This document shows positions 46,965-59,380 of a stretch of DNA of 64,000 nt, piece after piece. The DNA is from Camellia lanceoleosa (lineage: Eukaryota; Streptophyta; Magnoliopsida; Ericales; Theaceae). A program made the position numbers and the translations under genes. Every line of letters begins with the position of its first letter. The first letter of the stretch is position 1. Under the pieces are notes generated by a model that saw nothing but the letters and a program-made list of their open reading frames with translations, had not been told where the DNA came from and searched no databases. The stretch spans positions 44,101,932 through 44,165,931 of the forward strand of contig CM045760.1 of the NCBI GenBank assembly GCA_025200525.1, read 5' to 3'.

Positions 46965-47636
46965 TGTTAGGGAAAATATAAGATTTTCCACAAGTAAATC
47001 AATCAATGAGAATAAAAACTAATGCGGAAAAATTAAATAAAAAACTACACAAAAATTTTTACATGGTTCCCTCAATGTGAGGTACGTCCACGGGATCGAA
47101 ATCCGATTCCACTATCAACCAAATAAGTTTCCAAACGATTACAAACGAGACACGAATGGTCTCACAAACTACCCTTAGGTGGATTTCAAATAATCACAAA
47201 TAAACAAAGAGAAAAGACCTCACTAAATAGATGAATAAAAATCTTCAAAACTAGAGTTGAAGAAGACCCAAAATAATTAACCCAAATCAATCCACACGCT
47301 GCCGCTAAATCCAAAATAAACTTCCAAGCTTTAATCAAAATCAAAGCACAAAGCATGAAATCAACTATAGCATCTCGCACGATCACCGAATAGATTGACC
47401 AATGATCTATAGTAACAGCCACAACACTTTTCTCTTGGGAAAAACAATACCAAAAAAATATGAATTGTGAATCTAGGGTTTTTTTTATCAAAACCTTAGT
47501 TGTCTTCAAACTGAATTAAGTCTCCACAAAATTAGATATAATATATAAAAATATATTATAACAAATACCAAACCAAATTAAACTCTTTTAATAAACCAAT
47601 TAAGTCCCACACTCCAATAAGGAGATATACCCAACA
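46965..47636 (-). repeat. Copia 5' LTR (672 bp)
   Basis: TG...CA ends; pairs with 42323-42993. Confidence 0.92.
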
Positions 47637-47644
47637 AATATAAG

Positions 47645-47810
47645 GGATGACTTTTATGTAGGTTCTTGCTACTATTTCATAGTAAATTTCGTTTTGTAAA
47701 ACAGCCATGGAAGCATCAGCTTCTTCTTCTGAGGTTAACTTTTAGATCTCAGCCAATTTTTTCATACCGTTTGACTCTGTTCCATTTGAGGATGAAGTCG
47801 AATCAGCCAT
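47645..47810 (-). pseudogene. Possible first exon of an unknown gene
   Basis: ATG at 47810 gives M-A-D-S-T-S-S-S-N-G-T-E-S-N-G-M-K-K-L-A-E-I, a TAA/TAG-type break (about 47743), then K-L-T-S-E-E-E-A-D-A-S-M-A-V-L-Q-N-E-I-Y-Y-E-I-V-A-R-T. Composition is gene-like and clearly unlike the AT-rich flanks. The MULE starts 46 bp upstream of this ATG. The Copia element cuts the sequence at 47636, and what follows at 42322 and below is not obviously coding. I do not recognise the family; it may be a host first exon or part of another element. Confidence 0.35.
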
Positions 47811-47855
47811 CTCAGGTTTAGCAAGGTATATTTGGTCGGAGTATAAAAAAAAAAT

Positions 47856-47945
47856 GGATTATTTACCAATAAATCCTACTTCACAATATGTTATACCAAA
47901 TAGTCCCACTTTTTATCTTTTAGACCACCTAGTCCTGCTGGTGGG
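47856..47945 (+). repeat. MULE left terminal inverted repeat (degenerate)
   Basis: Pairs with 61240-61327: shared TTTACCAATAAAT, then ATGTTATACCAAATAGTCCC versus ATGTACCAATTGATCCCC, then CACCTAGTCC versus CCGTTTAGTCC. Confidence 0.7.
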
Positions 47946-48602
47946 TTTAGTTGGTCCCGTTAATTTGTTTTCCATATTTTGGTGTGGGTGTTTGGACGGT
48001 CGTGCCCTTTGGGGTAATGTGGGGATGTCGTTTTGTGGCCTCAGCTTTGTTTTAGGCAACGTTGCCCCTCCGTTTTGTCTAATTCTGATTATACATTCAA
48101 AAACTTTTGGAGGTATGGTTTCCGTATTTCAATGTGTGTGCTGACGGCTGTGTGACATTTCGCAGAGGTTCAGAGCATTGCAGTGTATAGGCCGTTCTTT
48201 AACTGGTACGTTTATTTGTCTTTTGGGTCGTTCAGCTTTGTTATTCATTGCACGTATTTTACAATGTGGTCTGTCTGTGATTTTCATGGTGTAACGTGTG
48301 TGGGTTGTTCCTCGGTTTTGGCCGATCATGGTGTTAATTGCGTCTGTGTGTTAGATGAGTCATTGTTGATGGCGCGTGCTGCGTGACTGGTGTTATTATT
48401 TCCTTCCGGTGTTAACACTGGTTCCGAAGTGTCACTTTATCCCGACGGGATGTGCTTTGTTTGAGTGACGTCGGGAAATGGGTTCCACGTGGGGGGGAGT
48501 CAAACTTCCGGTTGTGTGTCTTGCCCCGTTTATGGCGTGTTTTTCCATTTTCATCTGTTGTTACTACCCCCCTCATCAATTATTTTTCACATTCGCAGGA
48601 GG
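47946..48602 (+). promoter_or_regulatory. MULE 5' region with leader intron
   Basis: Between the TIR and the MURA start. T/G-rich, with a long run of pyrimidines ending ttcacattcgcag (48587-48599) three bases before the ATG, which looks like the 3' splice site of a 5'-UTR intron. The upstream in-frame ATG at 48465 therefore probably lies in that intron. Confidence 0.5.
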
Positions 48603-50806
48603 ATGGACGATGCAATTATGCTAATATGTTGTTACGGTAATGTCAATGCCGCTATTAATTTGCAAGTTCCATTTCGATTTGATGACGTCGTCCGTGGTGT
48701 GTGTGAAAAGTTCGAAGGGCTCACACCTGCCGATGCTTGTTTTTACTTCAAGATTCCCGGTTACAACAATTTTATATTGCAGAACGATGTTGATGTGGCG
48801 AACATGGTGTGCCTCGCACGGTCTTTTCAATTGCAATGCGTTGATGTTCTAATTGAAGTCCGTCGCGCAGGAGTCGGAGATAATGCAAACATCCAATTAC
48901 AGTCAGCTATCTGTGAGCCGGCAGATGTGTTTGACGAGTCGGACGTGGATGACGAAGAGGATTTACTTGCCAATTTCTGCCCTCATGTTGACAAGGTGTT
49001 CTTGTCTGCCCAATGGGCTAACAGGATTCAATGTATTGGCCAAAGTTTTGAAGGTGGAGCAAACGAATTCCGGAGTGTTCTTCGTAAGTACGCTGTCGAA
49101 TGTGGTTTCCGTTTTAAATATGTAAAAAATGATTCTGTACGAATCACAGCAGTATGCACGATGAGGGAATCGAAGGGATGCATGTGGTCGGTACACGCAC
49201 GCGTTTTGCATGCTAACGGATTTTTTTACCTTCGCAAATGGAATAAGGATCACATCTGTGGCGTAGCTGTTCGGACCCCGAAAAACCCCAGGGCCGGTTC
49301 AGATTTACTGTCCGACGTTATTTCTGAATGGGTACGTGAAAAGCCACTAACGCGCCCCACAGATGTGGTTTACGACCTGAAAAAAGACTATGGCTTGGAG
49401 GTTAGCTACCGGGTTGCGTGGTTAGGTGTTGAAAAATCTCGTGGTGAGATGTTTGGTGCACACTCCATTTCGTTCGACCAATTGCGGTGGTACAATGCCG
49501 TTGTCACTGAAACCAACCCTGGAAGTTATGTCAACATTGACTGTGACGAACACAACAACCGTTTCCTAAGGTTTTTCATATCATTCAAAGCATGTATTGA
49601 TGGATTCAACCATTGCCGTCCATTACTATTCTTGGATGGGACTTTTCTGAAGGGAAAATTCAAAGGTCATTTGCTAGCTGCTACTGCAAAGGATGGCAAT
49701 CAAGGTACTGTTCTAATGTTGACACAAAATTTTTTTATTTGTACAGTTATAAATTCATTTTTCTGTTTATGACACAATGTTCCCATGCACATTCAATCAA
49801 TCAAATGTTAACTGCTCTCACCAACATACCACCATCATATTTGTAAACTAAACTCACAATATCTCTTTCTAGGTCTTTTCCCTGTAGCCGTCGCGATTGT
49901 TGATTCGGAGAACACCGAAAACTGGGCATGGTTCTTGGGACATCTCGCAAATGTTGTCAATAGTCATAGGACCCTTACATTCGTATTTGACCGACATGCA
50001 GGCTTATTGGAATCAATACCCATCATTTTCCCCACAGCCCACCACGCATTCTGCCTACAACATCTGCAGCGCAACTTGCAACATAGGTTGCGATATGTCA
50101 ACACTTCATACCGAGCGGGAATGTTGACTAAATTCCGAGCTTGTGCTTACGCACCTACTGTGTCTTCATTCAACCAATGCGTTGAGGAATTTACCAAATG
50201 TGGACGTAAGGTTGTTCCATCGTTCTTAAAAGATTTACCCCTTCAATATTGGGCTAACGCTTACTTCCGGTACGTATTTTAATCTTCCTTCTTGCCATTT
50301 TAACTCTTTTAACATTTACATGCCATTTGCCTACGTCCACACTAATATCATAATTTTTCACAAACAGTGGTTCACGGTACGGTGAGATGAGTTCCAATGC
50401 CGTTGAATCATTTAACTCATGGATACGGGAAGCAAGACACCTACCAATAACTCAATTGGTTGACAGTATTCGAGTAAAGATTATGCGCCAAATGTTGAAA
50501 CGCAGAATCAAGTCACACGCGTGGCCTGGAGTTATTTGCCCAAAAATGGAAGCTCGTTTGGTTAAAGCGTACAATAAAGGTAGATCATGGATCGTCAGCC
50601 AATCCACTGACACAGTGTTCGAGGTCCACTCTTTCCCATCCGTCATGGTTGACGTTGACAAACGTACATGTTCCTGTTTCAAGTGGCAAATAAATGGATT
50701 TCCATGCTCCCATGCAGTTGTTGCTATTCGGAATAGCGGTCTCGACTTGTACGATCTAGTCACTGAATTTTACCATGTCAGTGCTTACCGCAAATCATAC
50801 CAATAA
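48603..50806 (+). CDS. mudrA-like: MURA-type Mutator transposase (three exons)
   Basis: Exons 48603-49704, 49873-50269 and 50368-50806, all with GT-AG introns and frame kept, give 645 residues. An N-terminal PB1-like domain (about 1-90: P-F-R-F-D-D-V-V, then D-V-D-V-A-N-M-V) is followed by the MuDR zinc/DNA-binding region with C-G-F-R-F-K-Y-V-K-N-D and the MULE DDE core. Likely acids are in L-F-L-D-G-T-F (~345), F-V-F-D-R-H-A-G-L (~406) and N-A-V-E-S-F-N-S-W-I (~512). A SWIM zinc finger, C-S-C-F-K-W-Q-I-N-G-F-P-C-S-H, follows (~600). The transposase cuts and moves the element in the nucleus. Start chosen right after the leader-intron acceptor. The frame ends at TAA 50804-50806, but coding-like sequence with an AT-hook continues in the same frame to 51079. 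Confidence 0.9.
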
Positions 50807-51079
50807 AACATACAACCCATTCCTACTGTGGAGAAACCATCATTCAATCCTAAGGATTTTGTCATCCAACCACCCACAGTAAAGCGACCACCCGGCCGGC
50901 CTAAAAAAAAAAAAGAATTCTTTCCCAAGGCGAAGAAGCGCAACAAATTCGATGCGGCCGGTGTCAACGCATGGGTCACCACAATCGCACAACGTGCAAG
51001 GAACCAATTTAGCTTCGAAAACACACAACTATCCGCACTACATACTTTATTTTGTTCGCAACTGCTTGCATCTAAATGA
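50807..51079 (+). pseudogene. C-terminal AT-hook tail of MURA, cut off by a stop
   Basis: In the same frame as exon 3, directly after the TAA at 50804. It reads N-I-Q-P-I-P-T-V-E-K-P-S-F-N-P-K-D-F, then K-R-P-P-G-R-P-K-K-K-K, a classic AT-hook with basic tail, and stops at 51077-51079. Plant MURA proteins often end P-P-x-x-K-R-P-P-G-R-P-K-K-x-R, so this is most likely the original C-terminus, lost through one nonsense change. The A-run in the hook could also be an indel site. Confidence 0.75.
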
Positions 51080-51971
51080 GTGGGTATTCCACATCCACAA
51101 CCTACACTAGTATGCCAGTCAAGGTTACAACAAACATTTCACAGCTTACAGTTTATTAGCAAAGTGTGAACAATTCATAGTTCATTACCATTAATAATTT
51201 TTGAACTTGTTATATTTTACTTTGTTACACCCGCATTGTCATTTTGTCTTACCCCTTTATTCTGAGTATGCCATTAACACTTTATCCTTTGTTTGGTTAC
51301 GCACAACCACAAGCTAAAACTGTATAGAAGACAAATTTGCACCAAACATTTTACATATTCCAGTCCATAAGTGCGGGTTGATCAATTCAAATCGCGACAC
51401 CATTACTGCCTTTTCAACTTGTTAATTCACATTTTTACAAACTTTATGACATTCGAAACATTACTGTATTACGTGTATGTTGTTATCGTGTTCAAATAGT
51501 AAACATATCACACATACATATTTCGGCACCACGACTTCAACGCGAACAGAATTTTTTGTTAACGACACAATGTCTCAATCACAGAAAAACGCACACCCAC
51601 ACAATGCGACCCTCACCTAACCCACTAAACACACACCACATACAACCACAACCGATACGCATTGTCATACAACCACCAGCGTCTCTTCTACTAAACAATC
51701 ACACATACCATGCACCAAAAAAACGAAAAACAATTCCCATATCCAAACAAAACAATTTCACTTATCAAATTTTAACCATACATCTAAAAGCAAACATAAT
51801 TACTGCATAACTATTCTAATTACATTTCAAAAACCAATAATCCAGATTTCACCATAATGATGTCCAGCCAAAAAAACAAAAACCACAAACCCCATTGAGT
51901 GTATCATATATTACTTTTCGTTTGCCAACTAACTGTTGACCATGTTCTCGTTCAAACAATGCACCATCACT
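51080..51971. other. Spacer between convergent MULE genes
   Basis: No gene seen. AT- and AC-rich; it should hold the 3' ends of both transcripts. Confidence 0.6.
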
Positions 51972-54900
51972 TCATTCCTTCAGACCACGTGTCGGATCAT
52001 TCAGAAACGCCTTAACCATGTTTGCACGTAGAATGACGCAATTACTTCCGTGAAGCGAATTTTCCACGTCAGCCCGATGCACATACTGTCGCATAATAGC
52101 ACATACAAGGACCCCACAATCAAGCCTGCACAAACAAAAAAACAAAATAAACCTCAGCAGCCAAACTGACATTACAAACAACCTCAACCAATACAGTCCC
52201 CACAAACATGGTTCAGGCAACAAACTTACGTCCCCGGTTTCTGTTGCGGACATTTTGTCACAGCTTCAAGTGAGCTGTTGAAATTCGCCAGTATGCTTTG
52301 CTCATCCAACCCGAATTCACGCAAAGTCTGTTCCATCACATCAGTCACACGTTCTTTCTGTAACAACTCATATAGAAACATCACACAAATTTCAGTAGCC
52401 TAACCCAGATAGCAATCTTATTATCACGAAACAAAATACAAAATTTAAACTCAAAAACCATATCAACAAAGTTGCTACACTGTAATGAACATCAGCTCTG
52501 TCCCCACGCTGCCTCATCGGATTGTAATGTTTCCAAGTACCTTCTTCCGTATCATACACTACAAGTGTCCAGTGTCCATCATGACACATTGGAAAATGTA
52601 TGAACCTACAATCGGTAGCCGCAGAAACATTGGTTCGAACAAACTTCTCCCTAGCACGCACGTCTTCGCTTTTTACCAAATCCTACACAGTCAACAAAAC
52701 ATGAGAACACTACAACGACACACAAACGAGATATGTTCACTACAAAACTTCACAACTCACCAAACACACACTGCTAAAAAAATAAGACTTATCAGCCAAC
52801 TCGTCAGCCCCATACATCTTCACATGCTCGCTTTTCAACAACTCAACATAACCGTCAATCACCTGCCAAAAACCATATACCAATTACAAAAATTTACCCA
52901 CCAAACACAAAAGCTACGTACATTGTCCCACAAAAGTTCATCCAACAAATATGGAAAAGAAATAATTTGCATTAAAATACAAACACGTCCTCACATTTCC
53001 ACAAACGGCACTCTGTCGTATGATGTTTTTCACATCAGTAAAGTCCACCACCACACCAGCATCTCTATCTTCCCACATTATCGCCCTACACACACCAACA
53101 AACATCAGTCCCCACAACAATAACTTCATTACAACGAGTAATAATAAAACAAAAAAAAAAAAAAACCATGCGTACCGATCACCATGCCTATCATATCCTT
53201 GCTTGATTTTACACTTCTCCTCCACCATCATCATCTTCCACACCCGCAACCGGTTGTTTATATCAAAGCCAGACCACTTACTACCCTTCACAACCACAGC
53301 GTCCACATCAATAATTCCGCTGTTGCTAACAAAATCATCACTTCTAACCACAACGCCCGCATCTGTGACAGACTTCTTATTACGCCCATTTAAGATGGGG
53401 TACTCGAAATCTAGCAATTTCTTTTCCTGCCTAACTTTGTTTTTTATGTTACGAACAAACGATGTTTGCCCCCCAGACACAATTAAGCCATCATCCATAT
53501 CACACAGATTAACATTCAAAATACCACCAGCACATCTCCCACGTTGCTCACCAACCGAATCAACAACATCGCATTCTATACTCGGTCCCACAGCCTCAGT
53601 ACACACATACTTGCCCCCCAAACCAGCCCTAATCGGCGGCACATTGTACACAATTTCACCTCCAACTTTAACCCCATCATCATTACCTCCGCATCCGTCA
53701 CGACGCACCAGCACATCCCGGAAAGCCTGCGTCACAACATGCACATCACAATCAGCGATTTGATCCTCAAGCACCAATAAACTCCTTCGCAACTCGATAT
53801 TCTCTTTTTTCAACTTCTCCACCTCGTCATTCTTAATTCCCAAAACACACTCAAACCCCCCTACAATGTTTACTGCTTGTGCCTCCAGCTTTCTTTCCAA
53901 ACCATCAACTTCTCCCTCAAGCAATGCAATCATTCCATCTTTTCTTTTATTCTCCAATTCCAGTATAGCAATTGCATTGACATATTCATCAACTCTACTG
54001 CCTTTCACTCCCTCACTGTTATTCACAAATACGGAACTGCGTAACACGTCTGCCGCATTTCTACCCACTAGGGAACCTGCTTTTTGCCCTTCCCACGAAC
54101 TGCACTCCTCTCGTACAACTCCAAATCCAGATTCCAGGTCATCCGTATGCATCGCATCACATTTCTATGTGTCAATACCTTCACCATCTTCCACAAAAGC
54201 ATCATCACCCCCAACACAGTCAACCACATCTGCATGAACATCTCCAAACATGACAACATCCGCACCCATCATTTCATGTTCATATTCAAACGACCTAAGT
54301 CGGTCCACTTTAACCTACGCAGTCACAAACATATTTCCATCACGAATTACACAAAAAAACTCAATTAAAAAACATTAAAATAACACCCACACCCAACCCA
54401 CATACCTGAAAATTAACTGGGCCAGACAGATCGACCCCCTGACCTTTGATCAGCAATTTCCCAATGTCCCATTTCATGAATCTGGGAAACATGTTCTCCG
54501 TTTGTGGCTCAATTATTGTCGAGTGTTCACATAACCAATACTAAACAAAACAAACAAGAAAAAAAAAAATCAGCCAACTAATATGTCAATCACCCGTGTT
54601 CGCCACAACGAATAAATACATTGACCAATCGCATACCAATAACGCAACCATGCAGCCTGTCACCTTCCACGGCATTTGATGGAACTCCTTCACAGTCCCC
54701 ATCAGTGCTGCCATTATCGCGCCAGTCCAGTCGTACATCCTCACTGTGTTCAAATCGTTCATATAACGAACAAATGCCCAACTGATTGTCTCGCTTGAAT
54801 TAGAAAAAAATAGTTTGCCACACATGTACAAACCCAAAAGCTTTGCCACATCTTCCTCATCTTGCTTGGTCCGCCCTTTAACAGCTTCAAAGAATAAACT

Positions 54901-56759
54901 TTTCACAAGTTTCGAAGTTAGCCGAGACGTGTCACGACACCTGCGCTGAATGAAGTCTGTCACTGGTCGTTGACCCGGGGATAAATCCAGCCTCCTCTTC
55001 CCGCATTGCAAACCAAAAATCAGTCTCACATCACTACTAGCAAATTTCAGACTTGCCCCTCCAATGTGAAACGCATTATCACGCGCATCATAAGTTTTTA
55101 TAATTTTAGCAATTAGATCATCACACTTTCTGAATTCATTGTGGTTCAACTTGTTGACGTGGATCGCCTCGATCATAATCCAAAATGGCGTTCGCTTTAA
55201 CTGGTTCATATGTGCCTCCGTCAGTTTCACAGAACTAACAAGTTTAATTATACCAACAACGTTTGACCTGTAGTTGATCCTCGTGTGTGCCTGCCGCTGT
55301 GGGGAGAACTTAACTTTAGTAACATTACGTCCCACCGTATTATGCACAACTTTCGCCTGTTTGAAAAGGATGCATCCCTCCATTTTCACACCTATTTTGT
55401 GTGGCTTCGACTCGGATGCTGCCTCAACCCTTCGCTTCTCACACGAACGAGTCCATGGACTACGCACCGTACTTGTCACACCCCAAAATTTGGACAATTA
55501 AATATTAACTTAGGATTAAACCCCAATCAATATTCCATCATCCAAATTCTAGGGGTGAAACAAAAAAACTAAACACAAACTAAACCATTCACCATAATTC
55601 AATAACTAACCAATACCTCCAACATTAAAGTAACAATAAATACTTCAAAACAACTTAAATAATGTAAGGTTACAACCTATGCCAAATTTTCAAAATACTA
55701 AGGTCATAAAAGAAAATAAAAATACATAAACTACTAACAATCATAAACATGAGAAAACAAAAGAAGTCCAATCGACATGTCCTACGATCATAGTTATTTC
55801 TTGTCACCACCAAGCCTCTACTAATCCTGCAAAGGAAGCTCAGCTGCGCTCAAACAGAACGCACCCGAGTTGCCAAGAGACAAAACGGGTCAGTATACAG
55901 ATATACTGGTATGAGTACAAGAATCAACACCCACGTGTCCACCAGACACAAACAAAAATACATTAAATTCTTATTACTAGACAAGACAAATAATTCCAAC
56001 CGCACCGAGACGAATGAGTAGTTTCTCGAGATACGGTGGCATTTAGTTTTCTTGTCCGTACACAACGAAATATAAATTGATTATAAAATAAACAAAAATA
56101 GAAATAGAAATAGAAATATGGTGGGTCAGCCCTGCATAAAAAGTTAGTAAGACCCACCATCCTGCAAAAGAAAATAATGTTAGTATAAATTAATCATAAG
56201 TAACTTACTGAAGAAGTATAAAAATGTACTGTTTCATGCTTAAATAATTCGAATTGACGAAACCTTAAAGAACGAAAGTTGTACATAATCAAATTTTATA
56301 AAAGACAGCGCGGACGAATTTGACAGAAACTGAACAGGTTAAGAGGAAAGCTTGATCTAAAATTCTAGACGGAATTCAATCGAAAAATCTGAAACTGAAA
56401 ATGAATAAAAACTGCCCTAAGATGATTTTTTTCGAAAAAGTTCAAAACATGAAAAATGTGCAGAATAATGTTTAACTTCAGTGTGCGCGAAACCAATAAA
56501 AATGAGTTCGTTTCGTGGGTTAAAACAGCCTATAAAATCTGCATTACCAAAATGAATCAAACCGACAATAACCAAGGTCATCCGATTATAAGTTCTAATC
56601 TATCTTTTTAATAAAAAGCTACAACACAAAAGTTGTCCAAAATCACGTATACATACCTCTACTCAAATTTCATAATTTATTGAGGCCAATTACTATTTTT
56701 CAAGATGTACAAATCAATAAACTCATAATTCAATTTTTGTACCTTAACTCCATCAATAT

Positions 56760-56990
56760 AATTCGAACTATACATATAAGTTCATAATTTCTACTTTGTA
56801 CCTTAACTCAATTAAGACAATTCGAACTAACATACAAGTTCATAATTAATTCTTTGTACCTTGACTCAATTAAGACAATTCGAACTAACATACAAGTTCA
56901 TAATTAATTCTTTGTACCTTGACTCCATTAAGACAATTCGAACTAACATATAAGTTCATAATTAATTCTTTGTACCTTGACTCCACCACT
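56760..56990. repeat. 58-59-bp tandem repeat, four units
   Basis: aattcgaacta starts at 56760, 56819, 56877 and 56935. Units contain aagttcataatt and ctttgtaccttgactc. Confidence 0.85.
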
Positions 56991-57599
56991 TCGGCCCTCC
57001 CCTTCTGGCCTACACATATATCCCATGTGCCTCCCGTATACCTAACCCACTCCGAAGCCAAACTTGCACGGGGATATCATCCCGAGTTTGACTCACACTC
57101 CCCGGATGGTTAGCATATACGTACGCGCGCAAATCAAAGCACTCGTCTACTCATGAGAACGAGGCAACAATATATATAAACATCTCATCGACATCATGAG
57201 ACAAATATAACAATGCCGGGCATAAGGCATCAAACAACTCTCATAATCCTCACCTTTTTTTTTTTATACACTCTTTCTCACCATCACTCAAATAAAATAA
57301 CAATCCATGGAGTCATGGTGGAGTTTAAGGAATTTATCTATGGGTTCTAATTAATTTTAGTTTCATATATTCGGGAGTGTGATTATAATCATAAAATAAA
57401 TACATATAAAAAACCATAAACATTACATATACATCTAACCAAATAATGAAATCAATCCATCATCTACATGCAAATACAAAATCAAACCAACATCAAATAA
57501 ATAAATACCAACAACAAACCAATCCATCCTCTAACCAATATCTATGGATTCTAAGTTTATTCCAATTTCATATAATTATGAGTGTGATTAAATCCATAA

Positions 57600-59070
57600 A
57601 ATAAATACATAAAAAAAACATAAACCTTGCATACACAACTAATTAAAATAATTGAAATCAATCAATCATCTAAAAATCCTAAACTTTACATATACAACTA
57701 ATCAAAATAATTAAAATCAATCAATCATCTAAAAATCGTAAATCTTACATATACAACTAATAAAAATAATTAAAATTAATTAATCATCTAAAAACCCTAA
57801 ACTTTATCTACACAACTAATCAAAGTAATTAAAACCAATCACTTATCTAAGAACCCTAAACTTTACATACACTACTAGTCAAAATAATTAAAATCAATCT
57901 ATCATCTATAACCCTAAATCTTATATCCACAACTAATCAAAATAATTAAAATTAATCTATCATCTTTATGTAAAAACAAAATCAAACTAACATCAAACAA
58001 ATAAAAATAAATACAACGAATTAAACATAAATCAAGGGAAGTGGGTTTTGTACTTAAAATTATTTTTGAAGATCAAAGAATTACTCAAAGAATTAATAAA
58101 GTCACCCAAAATAAAATCCTAAACCGTACATACTCAACTAATTCAAATAATTAAAATCAAACAATCATCCGAAAACTCTAAACCTTACATACACGTCTAA
58201 TCAAAATAATTTAAAAATTAGTCAATCATCTAAAAATTCTAAACCTTACATACCCAACTAATCAAAATAATTACGATCAATTAATTATCTAAAAATCTTA
58301 AACCTTACCTATACATCTAATCAACATAATTAAAATTAATCAATCATCTAAAAATCACAAACCTTACATACCCAACTAATCAAAATAATTACGAACAATT
58401 AATTATCTAAAAATCTTAAACCTTACCTATACATTTAATCAACATAATTAAAATTAATCAATCCTCTAAAAATCCCAAACCTTACATCCCCAATCTAATT
58501 AAAATTACTACAATCAATTAATCATCTAAAAATCCTAAACCTTACATATACGTCTAATCAACATAATTAAAATTAATCAATCATCTAAAAATTACAAACC
58601 TTATATACCCAATTAATCAAAATAATTACGATCAATTAATTATCTAAAAATCTTACACCTTACACGTACCACTAACCAAATTAATTAAAATTAATCACTC
58701 ATCTAAGAACCCTAAACCTTGCACATATCACTAATCAAATTAATTAAGATTAATCAAACCTCTAAGAACCCTAAACGTTTCACGTGCCACTAATCAAATT
58801 AAATAAAATAAATTAATCATCTAAGAACTCTAAATATCGCATATACACTAATCAAAATAATTAGATTAATCAATCATCTAAAAAAAAAATAATAAAATCA
58901 ATAATCATTTAAACACCCTAAACCTTATATATATCACTAATCAAATTAATTAAAATAAATCAATCATCTGAGAACCCTAAATTTTATATGTTCCACTAAT
59001 CAAATTAAATAAAATTAATCACTCATCTAAAAACCCTAAACATCTCATAGACACTAATCAAAATAATTAA
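57600..59070. repeat. 59-bp tandem array with telomere-like boxes, ~20-25 degenerate units
   Basis: Units contain aatcaatcatctaaaaatcc, taaaccttacatayacaact and aatcaaaataattaaa. In the clear part the period is 59 bp (tcatct at 57666, 57725, 57784, 57843). Many units carry aaccctaaac, matching the plant telo-box core, but there is no (TTTAGGG)n array. Confidence 0.8.
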
Positions 59071-59340
59071 GTTAATTCATCCTCTACATCCACATACAAA
59101 AATATCAAATTACATCAATCTAATAAAATAAATAAATAAATAAACTAACGAATCAAACATAATCAAGGAAAATAGGGTTTGTACTCACAATTATTTTTTG
59201 AAGATTGAAGCAAAATCAAGAGAATTAATTGAACCACCAAAATAAACCCAAAACCCTTTCTTTTTTTTCTTTACTTTTCTTTTCTTTTTCTTTTTCTTTC
59301 TTTCTCCCCTCTATCTCTCTTTTCTTTGATGCACTCCCAG

Positions 59341-59380
<40 letters not shown>

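Larger units (their letters stand above)
42323..47636 (-). mobile_element. Full-length Copia (Tork-like) element, 5.3 kb
   Basis: LTRs 42323-42993 and 46965-47636 both read TGTTAGGGAAAATATA...ATACCCAACA and differ at scattered sites. The perfect duplication aatat flanks the element (42318-42322, 47637-47641). A polypurine tract (42995-43007) and a PBS-like site (46952-46962) are in place. Gag-pol order is gag, zinc knuckle, protease, integrase, RT, RNase H, as in Copia. Damage is limited to a handful of in-frame stops and a deletion in RNase H, so insertion is fairly recent relative to its neighbours. Confidence 0.92.

Noticed and set aside
48465..48602. Longer MURA start at 48465
   Set aside because: This segment lacks homology to the PB1-like start and ends in a splice-acceptor sequence just before the ATG at 48603, so it is likely intronic.
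52485..53763. Plus-strand open frames of 212 and 247 codons
   Set aside because: They are antisense to ULP exons 4-8, rich in Thr/His/Ser from AC-rich strand bias, with no domain.
54084..54368. Plus-strand frames opposite ULP exons 3-4
   Set aside because: Overlap well-supported minus-strand exons and have no homology.
57600..59070. Interstitial telomere
   Set aside because: Telo-box cores recur once per 59 bp; there is no tandem TTTAGGG/CCCTAAA array.
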